Translations under genes and position numbers: made by a program
Notes under the pieces: model-generated
What the model saw: only the letters and a program-made list of their open reading frames with translations
Databases searched by the model: none
Told to the model about the DNA's origin: nothing
Part shown: positions 8,942-18,355 of the stretch, piece by piece
Layout: every line of letters starts with the position of its first letter
How positions within the stretch are numbered: the first letter of the stretch is position 1
DNA from: Laspinema olomoucense D3b
GTDB lineage: Bacteria; Cyanobacteriota; Cyanobacteriia; Cyanobacteriales; Laspinemataceae
DNA length: 64,000 nucleotides
Assembly (NCBI RefSeq): GCF_025370785.1
Contig: NZ_JAMXFA010000012.1
Coordinates: forward strand, 99,437-163,436
Direction: 5' to 3'

Positions 8942-10546
8942 TTATCCAAGCGAATACATCCAGCCATCTCGGGCGCAAATTCTCACAATTCCATCCCAGA
9001 CAATGGGGGTAGCTTCAAACGAAATCCCCGGTAAAAAATGTCCCGATTGTTTTACATTAACCTCATAAAATTCTCCCCGTTGATTCGGGACTGCATTTAC
9101 CTGTTGGCCCGGGGATTCTTCAAAATGTAATTCAAACAAATATACTCCATTATATCCCGCTGCAATCAGTTTATTCCCTTCGGTGAAAATGGGCGTAGAA
9201 ATCGAACCTCCAATATTTGTTTTAAATAAAATCACAGGCGTTTCATAGTCTTTTTCTAGCCAAGGTCCTTTAACTTTTTGACCCGTGATTTGAGTTTGAG
9301 ACCCGATATAGAGGTAACCATCGATCGCACTGGTAGCAAATAAAGCCGGAAAATCTCCATTAGGATTATATTCATCATTGAGGGAAACGGACCCAACAAT
9401 TCCCCCTTCCCATCCGCTAAAGTTGCGATTTCCTGTGGGAAAAAACCACTGAACCGCATTTTCTTCCGGTTGGTTTGGGTCCAGTTTAAAAACTCCCCCT
9501 TTGCCGGGAATATATTGCCGTTCAATGGCACAAAAAAGTTTATTTTCTTTAGAAATCGCGACGCTACCATCAATATCAGACCCGGTAAAGAAATCCCAGA
9601 CAATTTTTTTTGTCTCTAAGTTGATGCCATAAATATGACCGGAACCGGAGGCTACAAAGATGTGATTTCCGAGTCGGGCGGGGGAAGATTCAGTGACGAG
9701 ATTGCCTCCTTGGCGGCGACTATCCTGGGCTTCGTAGAGTTGAACTTCGCCTAAAATTTCCGGTTGAAGAATGCCAGATTTGAGGGTAGCGGCAGCGGTG
9801 GCACTATTCAGAAAATACCCGATGCCATTTTCTCCGGCATTGAATAAGATACCATTGCCTAAATCTAAGGCACTGCTGTCGTTATCCCGGCTATAACTAG
9901 CGGTTTGTCTAATATCCAGTTTCCAGAGTTCTTTGCCCGTTCTAAAGGAAATGGCCCGAAAGCTGGGAAGAGGACCGGGAGAAGCAGAGGAATTTTGAAT
10001 GCCTAATCGACTCCCTTGGAGGATGACGATGCGATTTTCTTCCGGGGCTTTTTCATCGATATAAAGACTGGAACTCCCTTTAAGGACATCATCAAACTGA
10101 TAGCGCCATAAGACTTCGTTGGTTGCAATATCAATTTTTCTTAAACTGTGATCATAAGCGCCAATAGTGAGATAAACTTTGCCTTGGTCTCGGGTGAGGG
10201 TGGGTTGTCCCGTCCATCCAGCACCACTCCAGGTTCGCCAGGATGTGCCGACGCGGGTTCTGCCGGTTCCTAGGGCAAATTTATCGAGGAGATTTAATCC
10301 TTGGGGAATTCCTCTGCCATAAAATCTCCGGTAGTCGTTGCCGAGAAAGGTTGGGATTAATAATTCGGTGTCTGGGGAGAGTTTGGCGATCGCCTGATTG
10401 ACTGTTTCGGTAACTGTGGGTAACAGATTCCTCGGAGGTGCAGTCGGGATGTTGTTGGTGCGACATCCTTGTAGAATGGGCGGCAGTGAAGAACCCATTA
10501 AAAAGAGCAGCGCGTTTTTGTTAAAGGTTCGCCGGTTTAAAGTCAT
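8942..10546 (-). CDS. PQQ-like beta-propeller lipoprotein with Tat-type signal
   Basis: A 534-residue predicted exported protein. The N-terminus reads NRRTFNKNALLFLMG, a twin-arginine motif, followed by the lipobox ILQGC with Cys28 as the likely lipidation site. The rest shows repeated blades of a PQQ-dehydrogenase or BamB-like propeller (for example KVYLTIGAYDHSLRKIDI, HIFVASGSGHIYGINLETK, KLIAAGYNGVYLFEL). No catalytic Asp/Glu pattern of a true quinoprotein dehydrogenase is evident, so a scaffolding or binding role is as likely as an enzymatic one. It is monocistronic, with about 270 bp of non-coding DNA upstream. Confidence 0.75.
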   Translation of the reverse strand: MTLNRRTFNKNALLFLMGSSLPPILQGCRTNNIPTAPPRNLLPTVTETVNQAIAKLSPDTELLIPTFLGNDYRRFYGRGIPQGLNLLDKFALGTGRTRVGTSWRTWSGAGWTGQPTLTRDQGKVYLTIGAYDHSLRKIDIATNEVLWRYQFDDVLKGSSSLYIDEKAPEENRIVILQGSRLGIQNSSASPGPLPSFRAISFRTGKELWKLDIRQTASYSRDNDSSALDLGNGILFNAGENGIGYFLNSATAAATLKSGILQPEILGEVQLYEAQDSRRQGGNLVTESSPARLGNHIFVASGSGHIYGINLETKKIVWDFFTGSDIDGSVAISKENKLFCAIERQYIPGKGGVFKLDPNQPEENAVQWFFPTGNRNFSGWEGGIVGSVSLNDEYNPNGDFPALFATSAIDGYLYIGSQTQITGQKVKGPWLEKDYETPVILFKTNIGGSISTPIFTEGNKLIAAGYNGVYLFELHFEESPGQQVNAVPNQRGEFYEVNVKQSGHFLPGISFEATPIVWDGIVRICARDGWMYSLG

Positions 10547-10819
10547 GGCTAAAAAGGCTAAAATTTAAAACGATTGGACTGCTCGCCAGGGAACGGGCCC
10601 ATGAGCCAGGAGTGGGACTGTGACCCTGACTCATCTAACGACGATCTCACGGTCTAGGTCAGTAAATTGTAATGAAAATTGCCAAAGGCAATCTTAATAA
10701 TACCTGAAACTCCGAGGCGATCGCACTGAGGAGATGGAACAACTCGGATCTAGCAACGTCTACAAATTCTATATTTTGAGTTAATATTTTGAGTCTATAC
10801 CGCGAGAGCAGTTAAAGGC

Positions 10820-11788
10820 ATGAAACCACAGAGGTTATTATTGAGTATTCTCACCGCTGGGGCGATCGCCACGTCGAGTTTGGTGAGTCTTCCTTTCTCC
10901 ACCGTTGCCACCGCCTTTAGTGCGGATGAACAAACCAGCATCAATGTCTACCAGCAGGCGAGTCCTTCAGTAGTGACCATCCGTGTGGGCAGAGGTGCTG
11001 GGTCTGGAAGTATTATCAGTGCTGATGGCCTCGTTTTAACCAACGATCACGTGGTGAGTTCGGCGCGTAATGGCAGAGTGGAGGTGCTCACCAGTACGGG
11101 ACAGACTTACACCGGGGATGTGATTGCCACCGATCGCCGCAATGATTTAGCCTTAGTCCGACTCAGAACCAGCGATCCCTTGCCTGCGTTACCGATAGCG
11201 AGTCGAGATGGGATCCAGGTCGGTCAACGGGTTTATGCGATCGGCAGTCCCTTTGGACTCTCTGGAACCTTTACAACCGGAATTCTCAGCCGAATTTCTG
11301 ATAACGGGGATTTACAAACCGATGCCGCCATCAATCCCGGTAATTCCGGCGGTCCTTTGCTCAATTCCAATGGCGAACTCATTGGGGTCAATAAGGCAAT
11401 TTTAAGCCCGGGTCGTGGGGGTAATATTGGGATTGGCTTTGCTACCAGTGCTACAGTTGCCCAGGATTTTATCGCCACAAATCGCTCGCGGACCGTGGCC
11501 CAAGGGACTTCTAGGACGCCATCGCCCTCCCCATCGCCCTCTGAGTCAACTTCTCCCCCGCCTCGATTAGGGGTGGAGGTGAATGCAGGATTAGTGATTC
11601 AGTCTGTGGAACGGGGTTCTCCTGCCGCGCAAATAGGGTTGCGTACTGGCGATCGCTTGTTAGGGGTGAATGGCACTCGTTTACGGCGGATCGAGCAACT
11701 GATGGCGTTTTTAAATACCCGCCCGAATTCAGCAGTGTTCACCATCAGTCGCGGACGGCGAGTGGCAAATGTGCTCGTGAATTTTTAA
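10820..11788 (+). CDS. Secreted trypsin-like serine protease with PDZ domain (S1C, HtrA-like)
   Basis: A 322-residue protein with an N-terminal signal peptide or anchor (about 1-33), an S1C protease domain with the full catalytic triad His77 (LTNDHVV), Asp109 (RNDLALVRL) and Ser176 (INPGNSGGPLL), a Pro/Ser linker (about 230-245), and one C-terminal PDZ domain (about 248-322; GSPAAQIGLRTGDRLLGVNG). This is the DegP/DegQ/HtrA plan, somewhat short. It probably acts in the periplasm or thylakoid lumen on damaged proteins. The gene is followed by a strong hairpin shared with the convergent downstream gene. Confidence 0.93.
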   Translation: MKPQRLLLSILTAGAIATSSLVSLPFSTVATAFSADEQTSINVYQQASPSVVTIRVGRGAGSGSIISADGLVLTNDHVVSSARNGRVEVLTSTGQTYTGDVIATDRRNDLALVRLRTSDPLPALPIASRDGIQVGQRVYAIGSPFGLSGTFTTGILSRISDNGDLQTDAAINPGNSGGPLLNSNGELIGVNKAILSPGRGGNIGIGFATSATVAQDFIATNRSRTVAQGTSRTPSPSPSPSESTSPPPRLGVEVNAGLVIQSVERGSPAAQIGLRTGDRLLGVNGTRLRRIEQLMAFLNTRPNSAVFTISRGRRVANVLVNF

Positions 11789-11823
11789 AGGGTGACTCCC
11801 GGGATAATTTCGGTTCAACGCAC

Positions 11824-11853
11824 AAAACCCCAGCATTGTGCTGAGGTTTTATG
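11824..11853. terminator. Bidirectional terminator between convergent genes
   Basis: A 12-bp stem (AAAACCCCAGCA / TGCTGAGGTTTT, one mismatch) with a 3-nt loop lies 36 bp after the protease stop. A-rich and T-rich flanks on the two sides suit both strands. Confidence 0.75.
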
Positions 11854-11912
11854 GTTCATTTTTTAAGGTGAGGAGATAGGCACAGGGGTTTTCCCCTGCC
11901 AAGAACAGTATT

Positions 11913-12305
11913 TTAGAAATAGCGGACCATCAGGGGAACTAAAGCTTCCATTGTGTCTCCGGTGACGGTATCTTTCACGCGGGCTTGGCGGAAGGCGGTG
12001 CGTCCAGTATAAGAGAAAATACTCGGCGAACTCATATCGCCAATTAACTCGACTAATTCATAACGGCCATCGGAACTGCTGTCGGTGGTGATAATATTTC
12101 CCCGAGCGGCGACACCCCCAGTGCGATCGAGAATCACGGGTAAAGAGCGAATCACCGGATAGACTACACCTTGGTAGGTGATCATGCGTTCGGTCAAAGC
12201 TTCCAGGGGTCTTTGTGCCGATGCTGCTTGCGGGAAGCTGAAACCCGAGGTGAGGACCAGTCCGATACCCAATAAAATGGCCTGAATTTTGCCTGAATTT
12301 TTCAT
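11913..12305 (-). CDS. Hypothetical secreted protein
   Basis: A 130-residue protein with a clear Sec signal peptide (IQAILLGIGLVLTSGFSFPQ, then AASA as the probable cleavage site near residue 30). The mature part (about 100 aa) is soluble and mixed in character, with no domain I recognise. It converges on the HtrA-like protease, so it is probably its own transcription unit. The open frame and signal peptide make it a likely real gene. Function unknown. Confidence 0.65.
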   Translation of the reverse strand: MKNSGKIQAILLGIGLVLTSGFSFPQAASAQRPLEALTERMITYQGVVYPVIRSLPVILDRTGGVAARGNIITTDSSSDGRYELVELIGDMSSPSIFSYTGRTAFRQARVKDTVTGDTMEALVPLMVRYF

Positions 12306-12590
12306 GTATTTTAAGGAAAAAGGATCGACGAATTATTACAAAATAATCCCTCTTCGGCATTTAGCCAAATTGGGATCTATCTTTTCTCGGGGATTGACCC
12401 CCAGGGGGTCGGAAAAGTTCCAAGGGGTTGATCAGCCAAGTTTTCGCTTCAGTCCGTCCCCCAGGCAGAAAGCCTGGACAGTGTAGGTTAGATAGGACAA
12501 AAACCCGGGTTTGAGGATCTAAGGCATGGCGATCGCCCTTTGGAAAATTGGGGGAAATTATCAACAAATGTTGACTTTAGGGCAAACCGA
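12306..12590. other. Intergenic region
   Basis: About 285 bp without a supported gene. It contains a short GC palindrome (GACCCCCAGGGGGTC, about 12396-12410) and one HIP1 octamer near 12529. Nothing else recognised. Confidence 0.4.
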
Positions 12591-14408
12591 TTAGGGGTTA
12601 GATGGCCAATTCTCGTTATCAATCACACTGGGGCGATCGGCCCGATTCGGAAACAATTCCCCGAACCCCCGTTCCCGTTGAGTGGGCGTTTCATCGGACC
12701 ACCTCCACATACTTTCATAGAAAAAGAAAGAAACCCCAGCAAATCCTTTTTCCCGAACCACTTCTACCTGTTCTTGAATTTGCTTCATTGGAATAGGGCG
12801 ACCCCGTAACCCACTCAGAATCCCAATTCCTACGGGAATATTACGTCGGGCCGCTTGCACTTCAGGCCGGTCTAACTCCTGAATAAACACATTAATATCA
12901 TTGCGATAAAGTTGCAATACGATTTCTTCCACTAATCCCTTTTGTTCCCAGGTGGCCCAGTCTGCTAAATAGTATTGATAGGAATACTCTTGGGGATTGG
13001 GAGATAAACTGACGATCGCCTTGGGATTGCGCGCTTTAATTTCTCGGAACATCCGCTGCTTAAAAGCCGTAATTTTATCCGCCCGCCAGCGTAACCAAGC
13101 CGGGTCTTTGGGGTCTAGCGGCGGAGAATTGCCGTTATGTTCTTGTTTGTAGAGACTAACAGTATAATCATCATAGCCATATTCCGAAGGTAATCCTAAA
13201 TGGTCATCCAGTTGGATGCCATCTACCTCATAATTTGTAACAATTTCTAGGAGTAAATCCAGGATAAATTGCTGGACTTCGGGGTGAAAGGGATTCAACC
13301 AAACCCGAGGATGTTCTCCTTCCATCGTGACTTCTGTGCCATCGCTATGTTGAGTAAGCCAGTGGGGATGACGACGGGCTAATTCAGAATCTGCCGGGGC
13401 CATAAAGCCAAATTCAAACCAAGGAATCACCCGCAATCCATTTTTTTTTCCTTCGGCGATCGCCTCCTTGAGCATATCCCGTCCTTGTCCCAAATTGGGG
13501 TTATGATTGCGATCAATGGGCGGCACTAACTGCATAGATTTCCCCGTCACCCGTTGCGCAACTTGACTGGGATATAAGGTATATCCCCAATTCCAAACCG
13601 TGGGATAAACCGTATTAAAATTAAGGTCAGCCAGTCGTTTCATCCCCCGCTCCAGATTACTGGTAGAAAAGAGAACATCGCTATCAATATTGGTTAACCA
13701 CACCCCTCTAATTTCTGAATTGGGGATAGGAATAGGCGCCAGGGCAACATAGTCCGAGGGCAGAGGAGAAGTGCGTCCCATTAGGGCTTGACAGAGGAAA
13801 GCCGAGACATCTGCCCGAGTGGCAGGGCGATCGCTATTTAAACGGCGGAGATTAGGATAATTAACAATCAAGCGTTTTTCCGTTGCTGCAGCGATCGCAT
13901 TACGCGCATAACTCGGAATTTGTCCCGCATCATCAAACATCTCAGATAACAACTTCTGGGGTTCTCCTTGTGGAGCATAATTCAATCCACTCACCAAACT
14001 CACCCATGCCTGAACCCGAGGGATATTTTGCGTCGGATTAAATCGATTTCCGGGATATCCAGATAAGAATCCTCGTTGATAAGCACTACGAATCGCCGGA
14101 GTTGCCCAATAACTGCTAGGAACATCCATAAAAGTAACCGCATCCCGTCCCGCTGTCGCAGTGGGAAAAGCCACATCCAACATGGTGGCAAATTCTGCCC
14201 GCGTCACTGGCGCATTCGGTCGAAACGTCCGGTCCTCATACCCATTAATAATCCGCCGAGTTTTCAGATTTTCAATGCAAGATTCTGCCCAATGTCCTTG
14301 CACATCCGTAAAAGAAGATTGCGCCCTTGTCGGTAGCGTTGCCAAGGGAATTAGAGACAGACTCAGTAGGAACACCCGCAGAAATCGCCAATACTGGAAT
14401 TTAAACAT
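12591..14408 (-). CDS. SLH-domain glycosyl-hydrolase-like protein (GHL10/DUF187)
   Basis: A 605-residue exported protein. A signal peptide ends near residue 29 (PTRAQSS). Three S-layer-homology domains follow (about 33-82, 93-140 and 156-210; the first reads FTDVQGHWAESCIENL). From about 232 there is a TIM-barrel domain of the glycosyl-hydrolase-like 10 / DUF187 (YngK-like) family: EIRGVWLTNIDSDVLFS, VIPWFEFGFM, DGIQLDDHLGLP and IVSLSPNP. SLH domains usually bind secondary cell-wall polymers or, in cyanobacteria, peptidoglycan, so the enzyme is probably tethered in the envelope. Substrate unknown. It is transcribed alone. Confidence 0.9.
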   Translation of the reverse strand: MFKFQYWRFLRVFLLSLSLIPLATLPTRAQSSFTDVQGHWAESCIENLKTRRIINGYEDRTFRPNAPVTRAEFATMLDVAFPTATAGRDAVTFMDVPSSYWATPAIRSAYQRGFLSGYPGNRFNPTQNIPRVQAWVSLVSGLNYAPQGEPQKLLSEMFDDAGQIPSYARNAIAAATEKRLIVNYPNLRRLNSDRPATRADVSAFLCQALMGRTSPLPSDYVALAPIPIPNSEIRGVWLTNIDSDVLFSTSNLERGMKRLADLNFNTVYPTVWNWGYTLYPSQVAQRVTGKSMQLVPPIDRNHNPNLGQGRDMLKEAIAEGKKNGLRVIPWFEFGFMAPADSELARRHPHWLTQHSDGTEVTMEGEHPRVWLNPFHPEVQQFILDLLLEIVTNYEVDGIQLDDHLGLPSEYGYDDYTVSLYKQEHNGNSPPLDPKDPAWLRWRADKITAFKQRMFREIKARNPKAIVSLSPNPQEYSYQYYLADWATWEQKGLVEEIVLQLYRNDINVFIQELDRPEVQAARRNIPVGIGILSGLRGRPIPMKQIQEQVEVVREKGFAGVSFFFYESMWRWSDETPTQRERGFGELFPNRADRPSVIDNENWPSNP

Positions 14409-15032
14409 AGGTAGAAAGTCCTGAACAGTCCAAAACAGAGAGAGTGGGGACTAAATGCCACGGGGGATTCCCCTTCAACGATAGTCCTGCCACTATTAGA
14501 CACCACTTTAGACCCGATTTCGGGATTCACCCTCTTTATAGCAGTTCCCACCGTTATGAAATACATTACACCGTTTGCAAAAAAAAGGAGTGTTCCCCCC
14601 AACCCCCCTTGTTAAGGGGGGCTTTTAAGGAAGCAGGAAAGGCGGATAAAACCACTATTTTGCAAGAGTTATATTTAGGTTTTAATATTAAAGATTTCAT
14701 AAGTCCTCGCTGCTACATTTTAAGGTTAATCTTAAAGATTGGGTCAGTTCTCTCCCCGTCCGGTGGGGTTTGGGAAGAGGCATCCCCAGGGATTCGCCAA
14801 TCGAGTCCTTGAGTACAGAAGCTCACCCCAGGAAGTCAGCAGGCGTTGTCGCCATTTAAAATAAACTATTCTATGGGGTCGGCACAGCGGTGAGAAACCG
14901 GGGTTCTTCACAAACGCTGTGGCCATTTGCACCCCAGGAGGGCCAGAAACCGGCTTTCTAGTCCCATTGATGGAAGAGTGACCCGGGAGCGCTCAGCGAG
15001 ATTGGACTATCACCCCTAACGCTTTAGGAATC
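14409..15032. other. Intergenic region with GC-palindromic repeats
   Basis: About 620 bp without a supported gene. It holds a C-run/G-run palindrome (CCCCCCTTGTTAAGGGGGG, about 14602-14620), an AT-rich stretch (about 14650-14740) and GAAACCGG-type dispersed repeat sequence (about 14891-14960; similar units recur near 39640 and 40850). These look like cyanobacterial interspersed repeats. Confidence 0.5.
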
Positions 15033-16643
15033 ATGACAGGCTACAATATCGGACTCGATTTCGGCACTACTAACTCGATCGTCTCCTACATGGGTCCGAC
15101 TGGAGAACTGGATGCTTTCCAATATGGGGGGCCAGACGGTCATAAATATGTCCCTTCGTTTATCGCCTACGATGAGGGATTTGTGGAAATTGGCATGGCG
15201 GCACGCACCACGGCAGCGAATCATCCGGAGGTAGAAAGTTATGGCAATTTTAAAATGCGGTTGCCGTTGGCTGATTTTTCCGAGTATTTTGCCGGGAATC
15301 GGACGCCGAGTACAGTGACGGCAGATTACCTGCGGGAATTGCTGATTTCTGAGGAGAATCCCTATAGTTTCATCAACCAACAAGGGGCGGTGAATGCGTT
15401 GGTGGTTTCGGTTCCAGAAATTTGGCAACGAGATATTTATAACCGGGGCCGCGAATCGCTCCAAACTTTAATTAAAGAGTTAGGATTACCCCTGATTCAT
15501 CTGGTGAGTGAACCTGTGGCAGCAGCGGCTTATTATGCTTGGGAAATCCAACGCCGCGCTCGACAAGAGGGGGTTGCTCCGTTTAGTGGTAATTTGCTGG
15601 TTTGCGATATGGGAGGCGGGACTTTTGATGTGAGTCTGTGCCGGATTTATGGGGATAAAAAGGTGGAGGTGCTTTATTTTGATGGAGAAGGCGATCGCGG
15701 GTTAGATTCGGCCGGAGTTGCCTTCGATCGCCACTGTGTCCAACTCGCCTACCAGCGCAAACAAGGTCACCCTTTAGATGAAACAGACCCGGAATTCTTG
15801 CGCTTACTCCGAGAATTTGAAACGGTCAAAATTGGCTCTCATGGCCGAGGCACGCGAAAACTAATTAACTGTTTAAAGGAACCGGATATTTATGGCGATC
15901 GCGATTTATATATCTTTGCTGGCGGCTACAGCGTCACCTTCGCCGAAGTCCTAGAAGCCTTTACCCCCATTAATGCCGGAATTCATCGGGTGATGAACCG
16001 CTTAAAAACTTGGCTACAGCAACAGGACCTAGAAATTGACCGCCTCTTTTTAGTCGGCGGATTCTCCCAATTTCTCCTGGTACAACGCGCCATTTCCGAT
16101 GCTTTAGCCATCGATGAAACTGACCCCCGTCTTGACCAAACCTTTAATATCACTAATAGTGCTTATGCCATCTCTTACGGCGCTTGTTTAATCGCTAATC
16201 AACTCGTAGAACCAACGGAAAAATACGTTCATACTTTGGGGATTGTTGTAGATACCATTAATACTCAAGCGGAACGAGAACAGCGATATATTCCCATTAT
16301 TAAAGGGGGTTCAGGTTTAGATGAATTAGCAAAACCCCAGTTTGCCGATATTCCCCCCTTAGTGACCTTTCAAAATGATACCCCCCTGAGTTTAACTCTC
16401 TGGGTTGACCCTCAATCCAAGGGAATAAAATTGAAAGAATCTCTACCGGATATGGTCAAACTTCCCAGTTATGAATCATCGGATTCATGGCGGGTGGGGA
16501 TGCGAGTGGATCGGTCTCAAATTGCCTATTTAGTGATTGAAGATATGGCGGGAGAAAAACGAATTGAATACGAGCTAGGCAATGCGATCGCCAAAATGTT
16601 TCCCGGTTTTGTCTTAATTGATGAGGGGGAACCGGATAATTAA
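15033..16643 (+). CDS. Hsp70-family (DnaK-like) protein
   Basis: A 536-residue protein with the Hsp70/actin-type nucleotide-binding domain: phosphate-1 loop NIGLDFGTTNSIVSYMG at the start, phosphate-2 loop LLVCDMGGGTFDVSLCRI (about 189-206), and the adenosine motif RLFLVGGFSQFLLVQ (about 340-355). The C-terminal portion (from about 420) does not resemble the canonical DnaK substrate-binding domain plus lid, and the protein is about 100 residues shorter than DnaK. It is best described as a DnaK-like paralogue of unknown client. No dnaJ or grpE is adjacent. The start ATG follows a non-coding region without a strong Shine-Dalgarno sequence. Confidence 0.85.
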   Translation: MTGYNIGLDFGTTNSIVSYMGPTGELDAFQYGGPDGHKYVPSFIAYDEGFVEIGMAARTTAANHPEVESYGNFKMRLPLADFSEYFAGNRTPSTVTADYLRELLISEENPYSFINQQGAVNALVVSVPEIWQRDIYNRGRESLQTLIKELGLPLIHLVSEPVAAAAYYAWEIQRRARQEGVAPFSGNLLVCDMGGGTFDVSLCRIYGDKKVEVLYFDGEGDRGLDSAGVAFDRHCVQLAYQRKQGHPLDETDPEFLRLLREFETVKIGSHGRGTRKLINCLKEPDIYGDRDLYIFAGGYSVTFAEVLEAFTPINAGIHRVMNRLKTWLQQQDLEIDRLFLVGGFSQFLLVQRAISDALAIDETDPRLDQTFNITNSAYAISYGACLIANQLVEPTEKYVHTLGIVVDTINTQAEREQRYIPIIKGGSGLDELAKPQFADIPPLVTFQNDTPLSLTLWVDPQSKGIKLKESLPDMVKLPSYESSDSWRVGMRVDRSQIAYLVIEDMAGEKRIEYELGNAIAKMFPGFVLIDEGEPDN

Positions 16644-16691
16644 AAAGATGCCCTAATTTCCTTTCCCTTACCAAAATAAGTTTTTACGCTC

Positions 16692-16825
16692 ATGGTGATT
16701 CATCTCACATCTAAGTACACCTCCGGTCCCCTCCCCTTTGCAAGGGGAGGGTTAGGGTATGGTGATTCATCTCACATCTAAGTACACCTCCGGTCCCCTC
16801 CCCTTTGCAAGGGGAGGGTTAGGGT
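16692..16825. repeat. 67-bp tandem duplication of interspersed palindromic repeat
   Basis: Two perfect head-to-tail 67-bp units (16692-16758 and 16759-16825). Each ends in the palindrome CCCCTCCCCTTTGCAAGGGG followed by AGGGTTAGGGT. The same palindromic core recurs near 29800, 51130 and 51340, so this is a family of dispersed repeats. Confidence 0.9.
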
Positions 16826-16888
16826 GGGGTCCCTCTTAAGGAAACCCCCCATTTAAGTTCAATAAATCCCCTTAAAAACAACCCAAAT

Positions 16889-17278
16889 ATGACCCAATCC
16901 ATCATCGAACAATTGACAAAATTAACCCAAGATTTACTCTGGATGAGTGAAGCCGATTATCCCTGGGAAGTTGTCTCATATAATTGCCCAAATATCACCC
17001 CAGGAAAACTCCTAGAACAGAGTAATTTACCCTCAGATACTGCCGTTGAAACCGTGAGTATCGAGCGTTTCTTTGCCCCCGCACTCCGGGAACAATCATG
17101 GCACAATGAAGAAGAACGAGCAACCAGAATCCGTTATCAAGAGTTATTTAATTTCCTGAATGAGCAATTGAATGACTTAAGGGTTTATCGCTGCGGAGAG
17201 GTTGAAATTGATGTTTATGTTTTAGGAACTGTTGAAGATAAAACTGTAGGACTCAAGACAACGGTTGTAGAAACATAA
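16889..17278 (+). CDS. nuiA: NuiA-family nuclease inhibitor
   Basis: A 129-residue protein matching the NuiA family (nuclease A inhibitor of Anabaena) along its length: LLWMSEADYPWEVVSY near the N-terminus, the IERFFAPALREQSW segment, RYQELFNFLNEQLND, and the closing VYRCGEVEIDVYVLGTVEDK then TTVVET. In Anabaena, NuiA binds and blocks the non-specific nuclease NucA with very high affinity. Here the NucA-family gene lies immediately downstream in convergent orientation (68 bp apart), which strongly supports the assignment. No signal peptide is visible, as expected for a cytoplasmic protector. Confidence 0.88.
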   Translation: MTQSIIEQLTKLTQDLLWMSEADYPWEVVSYNCPNITPGKLLEQSNLPSDTAVETVSIERFFAPALREQSWHNEEERATRIRYQELFNFLNEQLNDLRVYRCGEVEIDVYVLGTVEDKTVGLKTTVVET

Positions 17279-17282
17279 CCCC

Positions 17283-17342
17283 ATCAGGACAAGGCAGGGG
17301 TTTGTGCTTTGTCCTTTGGGGTTTGTGCTTTGTCCTGTTCTG
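17283..17342. terminator. Hairpin/repeat between convergent nuiA and nucA
   Basis: ATCAGGACAA on the left can pair imperfectly with the right side (TTGTCCTG then TTCTGAT). The interval holds two direct copies of GGGGTTTGTGCTTTGTCCT. It probably ends both convergent transcripts. Confidence 0.45.
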
Positions 17343-17346
17343 ATCA

Positions 17347-18180
17347 TTAGAGATTGTCTACTCGACTCTCGATCGCCTCTTGAATCCCTCCCGGCAGATT
17401 AGATAAGAAATCATATCCTGTGGCAGCTTCCAATACATCGATAGAGACTCGATAATCCCGCCATGCTGTATTCGCTACTCGTTCCGTATTGGGCATTCGG
17501 ACGGCGATCGCCCGGGTATCTGCTGTAATGTCCCTCAATCCACTCCCTGGGCGATCGAGAACGACAATAATTTTCCAAGTATAGCGCGGCACTGTGACTC
17601 GACCATTGGCGATCGCCTTAATTTGTCCTTCGGGTCCGGCAATAATATACAACTCCTTACCTTCTTCCACCAACTGCCGGGAATATTGTTCCAATTCGTT
17701 CCACACTCCCCGATTATTCGCCGCAGATTGGGGAATCATATTTGTCATCACAAATGTAGAAGAATTGTCCTCAACGGAGGCAGTGCGATCGCCCGAAGGA
17801 ACCAGATGCCCGCGATCATATCCACTCCCCCGATAATCCGTCGCCCTCACCGCATAAAACCCCTCCGGCAACGATTCATCGGGTCTAAAATCATCTTGGC
17901 GGTCCACCGTGCCCAACCAGGATGAATTCAACTGCCAACTCACCCAATTTGCTGTCCCCAGACTGCGATTATAGGACAACACATACTGCGGCTTTTCCAT
18001 CAAATAATTATCCGCATTCCCTGGGTCCCCAGTAGCATTACTCGGATTCCCCAATAGCAGATGGCTTTCCACACCCGTCGGGGGTCCCCACAACACAGGA
18101 CAACCGGCTAAAATGACAGCCAAACCACAGGCGATCGCCCCCAAAAAAACCTGCCTAAATCCGGAATTTCGCTTAGACAT
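17347..18180 (-). CDS. nucA: NucA-family DNA/RNA non-specific endonuclease (lipoprotein)
   Basis: A 277-residue beta-beta-alpha-metal nuclease. The catalytic motif DRGHLVPSGDRT (residues 122-133 from the chosen start; His125 is the general base) and TNMIPQSAANNRGVWNELEQ with its metal-binding Asn match the NucA / Serratia nuclease family, which cuts DNA and RNA without sequence preference. The N-terminus has a basic stretch, a hydrophobic core and the lipobox ILAGC (Cys27), so it is exported and lipid-anchored. The open frame could start 9 codons earlier at 18207; I chose the ATG at 18180 because SKRNSGFRQ makes a more usual n-region. Its inhibitor NuiA is encoded head-on next door. Confidence 0.92.
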   Translation of the reverse strand: MSKRNSGFRQVFLGAIACGLAVILAGCPVLWGPPTGVESHLLLGNPSNATGDPGNADNYLMEKPQYVLSYNRSLGTANWVSWQLNSSWLGTVDRQDDFRPDESLPEGFYAVRATDYRGSGYDRGHLVPSGDRTASVEDNSSTFVMTNMIPQSAANNRGVWNELEQYSRQLVEEGKELYIIAGPEGQIKAIANGRVTVPRYTWKIIVVLDRPGSGLRDITADTRAIAVRMPNTERVANTAWRDYRVSIDVLEAATGYDFLSNLPGGIQEAIESRVDNL

Positions 18181-18355
18181 CCCATCAAACCCAAAACAGA
18201 TCTCCACCCATTTTACGTCCCTCCCCCTTCATATCCCCCCCATACCTCCGTGAAAATCTGTGAAATCCGTGGTTACCTCCCTCCCCAGAAGTAGTCACCC
18301 CGGCAAAATAAAGTTATGCTATAAATTATTGAGAAATGTTAAGAAAATAAGCCCC

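Noticed and set aside
12361..12567. 68-codon minus-strand frame between the secreted hypothetical gene and the SLH protein
   Set aside because: Low complexity and GC-palindrome content, with no domain or ribosome binding site.
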